Shown here one piece after another: positions 44,233-52,722 of a stretch of DNA of 64,000 bases. This DNA comes from Burkholderia sp. WAC0059 (GTDB taxonomy: Bacteria > Pseudomonadota > Gammaproteobacteria > Burkholderiales > Burkholderiaceae). The stretch spans positions 79,916 to 143,915 of the forward strand of contig NZ_PNEO01000016.1 of NCBI RefSeq assembly GCF_002870125.1, given 5' to 3'. The notes under the pieces were generated by a model. The model was not told the origin of the DNA. It worked only from the letters and a program-made list of their open reading frames with translations, and made no database searches. Both the position numbers and the translations under genes were made by a program. Each line of letters opens with the position of its first letter. Within the stretch, counting starts at the first letter, position 1.

Positions 44233-45132
44233 TCACGCGCCGGGCGCGAGTTCGGCCGCGCTACGCTGCGCGAGCTCGACGAAGGTCTGGATGCAGGGGT
44301 TGCGGTTGAGGCGGTTCCAGGTGACGTTCACCTCGACGAACGGCGGCTCGACGAGCGGCCGGAACTTCACGCGCAGCGGGCGGGCCGTTTTCATCGACCG
44401 GTGCACGAGCGCGACGCCGAGCCCCTGGCCGACGAGATTGACGATCGTCTGCTGATAGTTGGTCTCGAGGCGAATCTTCGGCGTGAATCCGCACCGCTGG
44501 CAGTGCGAGACGATCGAGTCGTAGATGTACGGCGCCGCCTGGCGCGGCGATATCAGGAACGACTCGTTGCGCAGTTCGGCCGCGTCGATCGCGCCGCTGC
44601 GCCGCGCCAGCGCGTGTTCCGCGGGCAGCGCGACCACCAGCGGCTCGCGGAACACCGTGCGCGTTTCGAGCCCTTCGGCGTCTTCCGGCGGATACATGAT
44701 CGCGACGTCCGTGTTGCCTTCACGGACGGCCTGGGTCAGCAGGCGCGGAATCGACTCGGTCAGGTGGACGTCCACGCCGGGAAATTCGGACGTGTAGGCG
44801 CGCGTGATGGGCGGCAGCACGCTGTACGCCGTGGCGAACATGAAGCCGACGGAAAGCGAGCCGCTGTGGCCGAGGCTCGCGGTCAACGCGTTGCGTCTTG
44901 CCCGCTCGACCGACGCGAGAATTTCCCGGGCATCGAGCAGGAAACGCTCGCCCGCGGCCGAGAGCCGGACGCTGCGCCGCGTGCGATGGAGCAGCACGAC
45001 GCCGAGCTCTTCCTCGAGCAGCGCGATCTGCCTCGACAGCGGCGGCTGCGAGATGTGCAGGCGCTCGGCCGCGCGGGCGAAGTGCAGCGTTTCGGCCAGC
45101 ACGACGAAGTAGTGCAGATGCCTGAGTTCCAT
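44233..45132 (-). CDS. LysR-family transcriptional regulator
   Basis: This 299-residue regulator of the BenM/CatM/CbnR-like type has the winged helix MELRHLHYFVVLAETLHFARAAERLHISQPPLSRQIALLEEELGVVLLHRTRRSVRLSAAG. The ligand domain contains SGSLSVGFMFATAYSVLPPITRAYTSEFPGV and GQGLGVALVHRSM. Its ATG at 45132 is 7 bases from a perfect 15-bp T-N11-A inverted repeat (45139-45153), suggesting autoregulation. It sits between the two PPC genes and the divergent sigma-54 activator, so it likely controls one or both sides. Confidence 0.93.
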   Translation of the reverse strand: MELRHLHYFVVLAETLHFARAAERLHISQPPLSRQIALLEEELGVVLLHRTRRSVRLSAAGERFLLDAREILASVERARRNALTASLGHSGSLSVGFMFATAYSVLPPITRAYTSEFPGVDVHLTESIPRLLTQAVREGNTDVAIMYPPEDAEGLETRTVFREPLVVALPAEHALARRSGAIDAAELRNESFLISPRQAAPYIYDSIVSHCQRCGFTPKIRLETNYQQTIVNLVGQGLGVALVHRSMKTARPLRVKFRPLVEPPFVEVNVTWNRLNRNPCIQTFVELAQRSAAELAPGA

Positions 45133-45138
45133 ACACTC

Positions 45139-45153
45139 ATACCTGAAAGGTAT
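45139..45153. promoter_or_regulatory. LysR-type operator (T-N11-A)
   Basis: ATACCTGAAAGGTAT is a perfect inverted repeat (6-bp arms, 3-base centre) and contains T-N11-A. It lies 7 bases upstream of the lysR-like start. An overlapping CCTG...CAGG dyad adds symmetry. It fits an autoregulatory binding site. Confidence 0.7.
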
Positions 45154-45313
45154 TACAGGGTGGTGATTATTGTATTGGAAAATATTAATGGATCGACCTA
45201 ATCTGGACTGACAACGACGCATCGTGCCGGCCACAAGCTGCGCGACGGTGCGCCCGATGAGAGAAAACCGGCCGGCGACAGACGGGTTGGCCGATCCAAG
45301 AACGGAGACATTC

Positions 45314-46507
45314 GTGAGCGCTCAAAAAGCAGCCCACTGCGTCCACGCCTGGCAAAGCGGGAGCGACCTTGCCTCCCGGCTGGACGAACAAGGAGACATG
45401 GACGGCACGATGCGCGAAGTACTCGCGCGCGGCAGGCGTTTCGTCGAGCGCGGCCTGCCCGTGCTGATACTCGGCGAGACCGGCACGGGCAAGGAGTTGC
45501 TCGCCCGTGCGCTGCATGCGTACGGCTCGCGACCGCAGGCGCCGCTCGTCACGCTCAATTGCGCGTCGATTCCCGAGACGCTGATCGAAAGCGAACTGTT
45601 CGGCTATGCGCGCGGCGCGTTTTCCGGCGCGCTGGCGACGGGCATGAAAGGCAAGCTGCAGGGCGCGCACGGCGGCACGCTGCTCCTCGACGAAATCGGC
45701 GACATGCCCGCGGCCCAGCAGGCGCGGCTGCTGCGCGCGCTGTCCGAGCGCGAGGTGACGCCGCTCGGCGCGACGAAGCCGGTTCCCCTCGATTTCCAAC
45801 TGATCTGTGCGACGCACCAGAATCTCGACGCGCTCGTGGAAACCGGCGCGTTTCGCGCCGATCTCTACTACCGGATCGCGGTCGGCGTGCTGCGGCTGCC
45901 GCCGTTGCGCGAACGCGGCGACCTGGGCGCGCTCGTCGAGCGGATCGCCTTCGAGGAAGCCGGGCACGCGATGACGCTCTCGCCCGACGCCTGGGCCAGC
46001 CTGCTGGCCTGCCCGTGGCCCGGCAACATTCGCCAGCTCCGTGCTGCGCTGCGTTATGCGTGCGCCGTGGCGCGCGGCGCGCGCGTCGAAGCCGGGGATC
46101 TGCCGCAGGAATTGCTGCGCGTGCGTACGCACCATGACGAAGTCTCGACGCCGCGCCGCGGCGCGACTGGTACCTTCGGCACTTTCGGCGCCTCATGCGC
46201 CTCCGACCCTTCCGATACCCGCGCCGTGTACAGCGCCCGGCGCGAGCGCGTGCTGGACGTGCTCGCGAGAACGCGCTGGAATTTCTCGGCCGCCGCGAAG
46301 GATCTCGGCATCTGCCGCTCCACGCTCTACCGGCAGTTGAAGTCGCTCGGCATTCCGCACATTCGCGATGCGGGCGCGGCGCTTCGCGAACAGGCGTCGT
46401 CCCCGGTGCCCCGTCCTTCCGCCCTGTCGCCCGGCCGGCCCGGCACGGGCGAGGCGGTTTGCGAGGTCTGGTCGCCCGGTTCGCCGCGCGACGCCCCCGT
46501 GGCCTGA
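45314..46507 (+). CDS. Sigma-54-dependent activator without sensor domain
   Basis: This 397-residue AAA+ activator starts at GTG 45314 (GGAGA upstream); a longer frame from ATG 45224 is possible. Walker A GETGTGKE (54-61), the L1 loop GAFSGA (101-106), LLLDEIGD Walker B and the C-terminal Fis-type helix-turn-helix (AKDLGICRSTLYRQLKSLGI) are all present. The L1 loop is normally GAFTGA; Ser keeps the hydroxyl group. Only about 50 residues precede the AAA+ domain, so the GAF or receiver sensor of AcoR/NtrC relatives is absent. It is followed by a possible sigma-54 promoter and the TRAP-SDR-thiolase-ligase operon. Confidence 0.85.
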   Translation: MSAQKAAHCVHAWQSGSDLASRLDEQGDMDGTMREVLARGRRFVERGLPVLILGETGTGKELLARALHAYGSRPQAPLVTLNCASIPETLIESELFGYARGAFSGALATGMKGKLQGAHGGTLLLDEIGDMPAAQQARLLRALSEREVTPLGATKPVPLDFQLICATHQNLDALVETGAFRADLYYRIAVGVLRLPPLRERGDLGALVERIAFEEAGHAMTLSPDAWASLLACPWPGNIRQLRAALRYACAVARGARVEAGDLPQELLRVRTHHDEVSTPRRGATGTFGTFGASCASDPSDTRAVYSARRERVLDVLARTRWNFSAAAKDLGICRSTLYRQLKSLGIPHIRDAGAALREQASSPVPRPSALSPGRPGTGEAVCEVWSPGSPRDAPVA

Positions 46508-46533
46508 TTCTCACGGCGCGCGCGAGGCCGCCG

Positions 46534-46549
46534 CGGCAGCCCGTTTGCC
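46534..46549 (+). promoter_or_regulatory. Candidate sigma-54 (-24/-12) promoter
   Basis: CGGCAGCCCGTTTGCC has GG (46535-46536) and GC (46547-46548) exactly 10 bases apart and an exact TTGC at -12. It differs from TGGCAC at two positions of the -24 box. It lies 27 bp after the stop of a sigma-54 activator and about 50 bp upstream of the TRAP binding-protein gene. A GGCCGG/CCGGCC hairpin (46566-46581) follows in the leader. Confidence 0.55.
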
Positions 46550-46597
46550 GATAAAAATCACACAAGGCCGGCACACCGGCCGCTCAGGAGACAAACT

Positions 46598-47617
46598 ATG
46601 CAGTCCACAAAAAGAAGATCGTTTCTGCGCTCGCTTTCGCTCGTCGCGGCCGCGCCCGTGTTTTCCGTGATCTCGCGCGAGGCCCGCGCGGCCGAATTCA
46701 CGCTGCGGTACGCGAACAATCTGCCCGTCACCCATCCGATGAACGTTCGCGCGAGGGAGATGGCCGCCCGCGTGCTCAAGGAGTCGAACGGCCGCGTCCA
46801 GATTCTGGTGTTCCCGAACAACGCACTCGGCAGTGACACCGACACGCTCTCGCAACTGCGCGCGGGCGCCGTCGATTTCTTCACGCTTTCGCCGCTGATT
46901 CTCGGCACCTTCATTCCGGATGCCCAGATCAGCGGCATCGGCTTCGCGTTCAGCGACTACGGCAGCGTGTGGCCGGCGCTCGACGGCGATCTCGGCGCCT
47001 GGGTGCGGGCCCGGATCGGCGCGACCTCGATCTTCGCGTTCGAGCGCATCTGGGACGGCGGTTTCCGCCAGATCACGACGGCATCGAAGCCGGTCGCCCA
47101 GCCGAAGGATTTGCAGGGCGTGAAGCTGCGCGTGCCGCCGAGCCCGCTGTGGACGTCGATGTTCCAGGACTTCGGCGCGGCGCCCGCGAGCGTGAACTTC
47201 GCCGAGGTGTATTCGGCGCTGCAGACGCACGTGGTGGACGGGCAGGAGAATCCGCTGTCGATCATCTACACCGGCAAGCTCTACGAGGTGCAGAAGTACT
47301 GCTCGCTGACGAGCCACATGTGGGACGGCTTCTGGTTTCTCGGCAACAAGGCCTCGTTCGCGCGGCTTCCCGCCGATCTCCAGGCGATCGTGCGCAACGC
47401 CGTGAACGATGCCGGCATGAAGCAGCGCGCGGACGTCGCCCAACTGGATCGCACGCTGCGCACGCAGCTCGAGGCCGCCGGACTGCGCTTCAACGAAGTC
47501 GACAAGGCCGCGTTTCGCCAGCAGTTGAGGACCTCCGGGTTCTACGCGGAATGGCAGAAGAAGTTCGGCCCGCAGGCTTGGGCGCTGCTCGAAAAGTATT
47601 CCGGCCAACTGGGGTGA
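46598..47617 (+). CDS. TRAP transporter substrate-binding protein (DctP family)
   Basis: This 339-residue periplasmic binding protein has an N-terminal twin-arginine-like signal (MQSTKRRSFLRSLSLVAAAPVFSVISREARA). The mature part has FTLRYANNLPVTHPMNVRAREMAARVLKESNGRVQI and the DctP signature LQGVKLRVPPSPLWTSMFQDFGAAPASVNFAEVYSALQTHVVDGQENPLS. Arg in KLRVPPS usually binds the carboxylate of the ligand. No TRAP membrane subunits (DctQ/DctM) follow, so it is an orphan binding protein. AGGAG precedes the ATG; first gene of the operon. Confidence 0.93.
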   Translation: MQSTKRRSFLRSLSLVAAAPVFSVISREARAAEFTLRYANNLPVTHPMNVRAREMAARVLKESNGRVQILVFPNNALGSDTDTLSQLRAGAVDFFTLSPLILGTFIPDAQISGIGFAFSDYGSVWPALDGDLGAWVRARIGATSIFAFERIWDGGFRQITTASKPVAQPKDLQGVKLRVPPSPLWTSMFQDFGAAPASVNFAEVYSALQTHVVDGQENPLSIIYTGKLYEVQKYCSLTSHMWDGFWFLGNKASFARLPADLQAIVRNAVNDAGMKQRADVAQLDRTLRTQLEAAGLRFNEVDKAAFRQQLRTSGFYAEWQKKFGPQAWALLEKYSGQLG

Positions 47618-47620
47618 ACC

Positions 47621-47806
47621 ATGGAACGCCCGTCAACCCTTATTCAGGCCGATTCGTTGCCGGACGCGCGTTTGGCGGGCGTGCCCCGGCGCGATTCGCT
47701 CGCGGGAAGCGCCGCGTTCCTCCGCGTGCTTCTCGCGACGTCGTTCGCCGGCGCGTTCGTTCCGTGGCTCGCCGCGCATTGCGTTTCGCCCGCTCCTCAA
47801 TCCTGA
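47621..47806 (+). CDS. Small ORF after the TRAP binding protein
   Basis: This 61-residue frame starts 4 bases after the dctP-like stop. It has one hydrophobic stretch (SAAFLRVLLATSFAGAFVPWLAAHC) and otherwise unremarkable sequence. It may be a remnant of a TRAP membrane subunit (DctQ), a small membrane protein, or a chance frame. No clear family resemblance. Confidence 0.3.
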   Translation: MERPSTLIQADSLPDARLAGVPRRDSLAGSAAFLRVLLATSFAGAFVPWLAAHCVSPAPQS

Positions 47807-47831
47807 CCGACCCGCTTCCCGGAGCCCCCTC

Positions 47832-48635
47832 ATGCTCGATACTCCCGTTCCCGAAACCGCCGTGCGGCGCGTCGCGAGCGCGTCCGGCCGCGTCGCGCTC
47901 GTCACCGGCAGCGCCATGGGCATCGGCGCCGCGATCGCGCGGCGTCTCGCCGAAGACGGCTTCACCGTCCTCGTCGCGGATCTGAATTTCGAAGCCGCCG
48001 AGGCCACTGCCCGAGACGCCGGCGAGTCCGGTTTCGAGGCTGTCGCGATGCCGCTCGACGTCGGCAGCGCGGCGTCGATCGACGCGCTGTTCGCGCAGAT
48101 CGCCGAACGCTTCGATCGTTGCGACGTGCTCGTCAACAATGCCGGCATCGCGAAGACGTTCCCGTTCGAAAGCTATCCCGCCGATCACTGGCGCGCCGTC
48201 ATGGAGATCAACGTGACGGGGCCCATGCTGCTCGCCCAGCGCGCGGCGCAGCAGATGATGAAGCGGCGCTGGGGGCGGATCGTGAACATCGCGTCGGTGA
48301 GCGGCATCCGCGCGAGCGCGGGCCGCACCGCGTACGGCACGTCGAAGTCGGCCGTCATCGGTCTCACGCGACAGATGGCGATCGAGCTGGCTCGCCACGG
48401 GATCACCGCGAACGCGATCGCGCCCGGGCCGATCGAAACGCCGATGGTCGCGGCGCTGCATTCGCCGGTCGCGCGCGAGAACTACCTGCGCCAGGTGCCG
48501 ATGGGGCGCTACGGCACGCCCGACGAGATTGCGGGCGCCGTCGCGTTTCTCGCGTCCGATGACGCGTCCTACGTCACCGGCCAGACGCTGGCCGTCGACG
48601 GCGGTTTCATCGCCGCCGGCGTGCTCGAAATCTAG
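47832..48635 (+). CDS. Short-chain dehydrogenase/reductase
   Basis: This 267-residue classical SDR has TGSAMGIG (25-32) for NAD(P), LVNNAG, the catalytic Ser in IVNIASVSGIR, Tyr and Lys in TAYGTSKSAV, and NAIAPGPIETPM. The C-terminal YVTGQTLAVDGGF is standard. It is of the 3-oxoacyl-ACP-reductase/3-hydroxyacyl-CoA type. Between the TRAP binding protein and the thiolase it is likely to oxidise a hydroxyacyl-CoA or alcohol of the substrate handled by this operon. Confidence 0.93.
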   Translation: MLDTPVPETAVRRVASASGRVALVTGSAMGIGAAIARRLAEDGFTVLVADLNFEAAEATARDAGESGFEAVAMPLDVGSAASIDALFAQIAERFDRCDVLVNNAGIAKTFPFESYPADHWRAVMEINVTGPMLLAQRAAQQMMKRRWGRIVNIASVSGIRASAGRTAYGTSKSAVIGLTRQMAIELARHGITANAIAPGPIETPMVAALHSPVARENYLRQVPMGRYGTPDEIAGAVAFLASDDASYVTGQTLAVDGGFIAAGVLEI

Positions 48636-48679
48636 CTTCGGGCTTTTCCCTTCATAGACGGATTCCTCAGGAAGACAGC

Positions 48680-49852
48680 ATGAATACGCAACCTCTCATC
48701 ATCGGCTGGCACCATTTGCCGTTCGGAAAATTCGATGCACGCGAGCCCGAGGACCTGATCGCCGAGGCCGCGCGCGGCGCGCTCGATCACGCGGGCGTCG
48801 ATGCCGCTTCGATCGATTCGGTGCACGTCGGCACGTTCAACGGCGGCTTCGTCTATCAGGACTTCCCGTCCACGCTCGTGTTCAACGCGATTCCCGCGCT
48901 GCGCTATGCGTCCACCGTGCGCTGCGAAAACGCCTGCGCGACGGGATCGGCCGCGGTCTATTCGGCTCTCGACGCCGTGCGGGCCGGCCGTTCGAAGTAC
49001 GCGCTCGTGATCGGCGTCGAGAAGATGAACGGCCTGCCGACGCAGGAAGTCGGCGAGGTGCTGCAGAAGTGCTCGTACGCGAAAGAGGAGGCTGGCGTGC
49101 CGGGCGGTTTCGCCGGCATCTTCGGAAACATCGCGCAGGCCTACTTCGACCGCTACGGCGACCAGTCGGACGCGCTCGCGGCCATCGCCGCGAAGAACCA
49201 CCGTAACGGCATGGCCAATCCGTACGCGCATCTGCGTCGCGACTTCGGCTATGAGTTTTGCCGCACGCCCTCCGAAAAGAATCCGTTCGTGGCCGGGCCG
49301 CTGAAGCGCACCGACTGCTCGATGGTCTCCGACGGGGCGGCCGCGCTCGTGATCGCGGCCGACACCGAGGCGGGGAGCGCGCGCCGCGCGATCGGCTTTC
49401 GCGCGAGCGTGCAGGTCAGCGATTACCTGCCGCTCTCGCGGCGCGATCCGACGGAATTCGCCGCCGCGAAGCGCGCATGGCAGCGCGGGCTCGACGAGGC
49501 GAGGGTGACGCTTGGCGACCTGTCGCTCGTGGAGACGCACGACTGCTTCACGATTGCCGAGCTGCTCGAATACGAGGCGATGGGGCTGGCGAAACCGGGC
49601 GAGGGCGCGCGCGCGATCCTCGACGGCGTGACGGCGCGCGACGGGCGTCTGCCCGTCAATCTCTCGGGCGGGCTGAAGTCGAAGGGACATCCCATCGGCG
49701 CCACGGGCGTGTCGATGCACGTCATGGCGTCGATGCAACTGGCGGGCGAAGCCGGCGACATGCAGCTCCCGAACGCGACGCTGGCCGGGGTGTTCAACAT
49801 GGGCGGGGCGGCCGTCGCCAACTACCTGAGCATCCTCGAGCGGCGCGCCTGA
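48680..49852 (+). CDS. Thiolase family protein (SCP-2-like)
   Basis: This 390-residue thiolase fold has active-site Cys in VRCENACATGSAAVYSAL and the His in GGLKSKGHPIGATG. The second Cys of biosynthetic thiolases (C-x-G near the C-terminus) is absent; there the chain reads FNMGGAAVAN. This pattern is seen in SCP-2-type thiolases and in acetoacetyl-CoA-thiolase-like proteins whose activity is not settled. It probably cleaves or makes a 3-ketoacyl-CoA together with the neighbouring SDR and acyl-CoA ligase. Confidence 0.88.
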   Translation: MNTQPLIIGWHHLPFGKFDAREPEDLIAEAARGALDHAGVDAASIDSVHVGTFNGGFVYQDFPSTLVFNAIPALRYASTVRCENACATGSAAVYSALDAVRAGRSKYALVIGVEKMNGLPTQEVGEVLQKCSYAKEEAGVPGGFAGIFGNIAQAYFDRYGDQSDALAAIAAKNHRNGMANPYAHLRRDFGYEFCRTPSEKNPFVAGPLKRTDCSMVSDGAAALVIAADTEAGSARRAIGFRASVQVSDYLPLSRRDPTEFAAAKRAWQRGLDEARVTLGDLSLVETHDCFTIAELLEYEAMGLAKPGEGARAILDGVTARDGRLPVNLSGGLKSKGHPIGATGVSMHVMASMQLAGEAGDMQLPNATLAGVFNMGGAAVANYLSILERRA

Positions 49853-49891
49853 CGTCTGCGTCCCACTCCTTACCGGATTCGAGAGACAAGC

Positions 49892-51484
49892 ATGTTCAAT
49901 ACGGTCATGAACCTGGGCGATCTGCTGACCCAGGTTGCGCAGCGGTACGCCGACGAGCCCGGCTTCATTACGTCCACGGCCGACTGGTCGTGGGCGACGA
50001 TCAATCGCCGCGTGGACGCGGTGTGTACCTCGCTGCGAGAGCTCGGCGTGAAGAAGGGCGATCGCATTCTCGTTCACTCGCGCAACAACCTGCCGCTCTT
50101 CGAGAGCGCGTGGATCGCGTTCAAGCTCGGCGCCGTGTGGGTGCCGACGAACTATCGCATCGCCCCGCCCGAGGCCGCCTATCTCGGCCAGTCGAGCCGC
50201 GCGCGCGTCATGATCTACGACCGCGGGTTCGAGCATTACGTGGACGCCGTGCGCGCGGCGTCGCCGGCGCTCGAACACGTGATCGCGCTCGGCGAGCCGC
50301 GCGACGGCGAACGCGTCTACGAGACGCTCGCGACGTCGGGCCCGTCGTCGGCATTCCGGTCCGAGACCGCCGATCGCGACGATCCGCTCTGGTTCTTCTA
50401 CACGTCGGGCACGACCGGCCATCCGAAGGCGGGGACGCTGACGCACGGGCAGATGGCGTTCGTCGTGACGAACCATCTCGCCGACCTGATGCCGGGGCTG
50501 AGCCATCGTTCGCGCTCGCTTGTGGTCGCGCCGCTTTCGCACGGCGCGGGCATCCATGCGCTCGTGAACACGGCGCGCGGCGCGGCGAGCGTGCTGCCGT
50601 CGTCGGAGAAACTCGATCCCGAGGAGGTGTGGTCGCTCGTCGAAAGGCATCGCATCGACAACCTGTTCACGGTGCCGACCATCGTCAAGATGCTGACCGA
50701 GCACGACGCGGTGGACCGCTACGACCACCGCTCGCTGAAGTTCGTCATTTACGCCGGCGCGCCGATGTATCGCGTGGACCAGCAGCATGCGCTGCGCAAG
50801 CTGGGCCGCGTGCTGGTGCAGTACTACGGGCTTGGCGAGGTGACGGGCAACATCACGGTGCTGCCGCCGCATCTGCACGAAGAGGACGACGATGCGCCGG
50901 GCTGCCGGGTCGGGACGTGCGGCTATCCGCGTACCGGCATGGAGGTCGGCATCCTCGACGACGACGGGCGCCGGCTGCAGCCGTTCGAGACCGGCGAGGT
51001 TTGCGTGCGGGGGCCGGCGGTGATGAGCGGCTACGACAGCAATCCGGAGGCGAACGCGAAGGCGTTCCGGCACGGCTGGTTCCATACCGGCGACCTCGGG
51101 CATCTCGACCGCGAGGGCTTTCTGTACATCACGGGTCGCTCGTCCGACATGTACATTTCGGGCGGCTCGAACGTCTATCCGCGCGAGGTGGAGGAGGCGC
51201 TGCTGCAGCATCCCGCCGTGCTCGAAGTGGCCGTGCTCGGCATGCCGGACCCGAAGTGGGGCGAACTTGGCGTAGCCGTGGTCGTGCGCCGCGACGGCCG
51301 CGACGTGAGCGCGGAAGCGTTGCTGAGCCATCTCGAGGGTCGCGTTGCGCGCTACAAGTGCCCGCGGCACGTTCTGTTCTGGGACGCGCTGCCGAAGTCG
51401 GCCTACGGGAAGATCACGAAGAAGGATCTGCGCGCGCGTCTCGCGGCCGAGTGGAGCGAGCTGCAGGCGGGGGCCAGCGTGTAG
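49892..51484 (+). CDS. AMP-forming acyl-CoA synthetase
   Basis: This 530-residue ANL-superfamily ligase activates a carboxylic acid as acyl-AMP and then acyl-CoA. The P-loop is LWFFYTSGTTGHPKAGTLTH; A5 is YGLGEVTGN; A8 with the hinge is HTGDLGHLDREGFLYITGRSSDMYISGGSNVYPREVEE; and the catalytic Lys is in LPKSAYGKITKKDL. The chain resembles medium-chain and aryl-CoA ligases. Last gene of the operon, 39 bp after the thiolase. The acid is not known. Confidence 0.93.
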   Translation: MFNTVMNLGDLLTQVAQRYADEPGFITSTADWSWATINRRVDAVCTSLRELGVKKGDRILVHSRNNLPLFESAWIAFKLGAVWVPTNYRIAPPEAAYLGQSSRARVMIYDRGFEHYVDAVRAASPALEHVIALGEPRDGERVYETLATSGPSSAFRSETADRDDPLWFFYTSGTTGHPKAGTLTHGQMAFVVTNHLADLMPGLSHRSRSLVVAPLSHGAGIHALVNTARGAASVLPSSEKLDPEEVWSLVERHRIDNLFTVPTIVKMLTEHDAVDRYDHRSLKFVIYAGAPMYRVDQQHALRKLGRVLVQYYGLGEVTGNITVLPPHLHEEDDDAPGCRVGTCGYPRTGMEVGILDDDGRRLQPFETGEVCVRGPAVMSGYDSNPEANAKAFRHGWFHTGDLGHLDREGFLYITGRSSDMYISGGSNVYPREVEEALLQHPAVLEVAVLGMPDPKWGELGVAVVVRRDGRDVSAEALLSHLEGRVARYKCPRHVLFWDALPKSAYGKITKKDLRARLAAEWSELQAGASV

Positions 51485-51646
51485 GGCGGGGTTTGCCTCG
51501 GCAGCTTCGAGGTGCCACAAAACGGTCAACTACGGCGATAGGCAGGCGCTACTGCCGCTTCGTAACAGGTAACGGCGTAGCTGGCCACGATGCGCCGGTC
51601 GCATCAAAAAATAGAAAAACCGGCATGCGGCAGCCGGCAGCTTCCA

Positions 51647-52636
51647 CTAGAAGTTGAGAAGTCGCTCGCTGAGTCCCCAAAGGTCATCGGCGAATGCAGG
51701 GTCGACGGCATAGGGCACTACGCCCGCAAGTCTCATGGCGTCGGCCATATCCATTTTCTCCGGTTGCTCCGCCATGACCGGGGCCACGTCAACGTTTTCG
51801 CAATACACACCGCCGAGGCCGTTCAGTTGGGGACTCGTTGCGCACCAGACCTGAGTGGCCGCGCCCTGCCCGATGGTCTTGAGTTGTCTTGCCGGATCAC
51901 GTACCGGCTTGCCTTGCTCGTCGAGGACGCCGGCGGCGATCAACTGCTCGCGCGTAACGTATTTCCCCAATCCCGTCTCGACAATGGCGCCCGGATGCAG
52001 CGAAAATGCGCGGATCCCGTGGGTCTTCTCGCGCTGGTCGAGCGCGACGGCAAAGAGAATGTTGGCCGTCTTCGATTGCCCATATCCCGCCCACGGCGTG
52101 TACGGGCGACGCTCGAAATGCGGGTCGTCGAAAACCACTGGCGAATAGCGGTGGCCAATCGACGAAACCGACACCACGCGAGCGCCTTCCGCCTTGCGCA
52201 GCGCAGGCAAGAGCCGCATCGTGAGCTGAAAGTGGCCGAGATGGTTGGTCGCGAACTGATACTCATATCCTCGCGAGTCGCGTGTCAATTCCGGCACGGC
52301 CATGATGGCAGCGCTGTTGACGAGCATGTGCAGCACCGGTCTCGATTCGAGAAACGACGCGGCAAAACTGTCGATTGAACCTGGATCGAGCAGATCCATC
52401 GGCGCGATTTCCACGTCGACGGCGGCCAGGGCCTCGCGGGCGCGGCTTACGTCGCGCGCGGGGACGATCACACGTGCGCCGGCGGCACGCAGAACCCGCG
52501 CGGTTTCGCGTCCGAGGCCGGAGTAACCCCCGGTCACGATCGCTGTCTTGCCGGAAAGATCGATGCCGGCGATAACCTCGTCGGCAGGGGTAGCGGCTCC
52601 GAAACCTGAACCGAGCGGTTTTTGCGGCGTCATCAT
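51647..52636 (-). CDS. Short-chain dehydrogenase/reductase, WWOX/retinol-dehydrogenase-like
   Basis: This 329-residue SDR starts at ATG 52636 (MMTPQKPLGS). NAD(P) motif TGGYSGLG is at 35-42, then NSAAIMA, the Ser in VVSVSSIGHRYSPV, and Tyr/Lys in AGYGQSKTANILFAV. The C-terminal part (WGLSERLLNF) is typical of this long subfamily, found in many bacteria as uncharacterised oxidoreductases. It is divergent from an AraC regulator gene, which probably controls it. Confidence 0.9.
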   Translation of the reverse strand: MMTPQKPLGSGFGAATPADEVIAGIDLSGKTAIVTGGYSGLGRETARVLRAAGARVIVPARDVSRAREALAAVDVEIAPMDLLDPGSIDSFAASFLESRPVLHMLVNSAAIMAVPELTRDSRGYEYQFATNHLGHFQLTMRLLPALRKAEGARVVSVSSIGHRYSPVVFDDPHFERRPYTPWAGYGQSKTANILFAVALDQREKTHGIRAFSLHPGAIVETGLGKYVTREQLIAAGVLDEQGKPVRDPARQLKTIGQGAATQVWCATSPQLNGLGGVYCENVDVAPVMAEQPEKMDMADAMRLAGVVPYAVDPAFADDLWGLSERLLNF

Positions 52637-52722
52637 GACGTTTCCCCGGATGAACAATGGTGTACGCAGTGTGAGCTCGAATTCCGGTACGATGAATAAT
52701 CAAGAATTCTGAATACTGTCGT

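Noticed and set aside
47621..47806. DctQ small membrane subunit
   Set aside because: It has only one hydrophobic stretch and 61 residues; a DctQ needs four helices and about 160 residues. It is kept as a low-confidence small frame.
48632..51529. A 965-residue open frame on the minus strand across the thiolase and ligase genes
   Set aside because: It is opposite two clear enzyme genes with all motifs; its own sequence has no recognisable domain.
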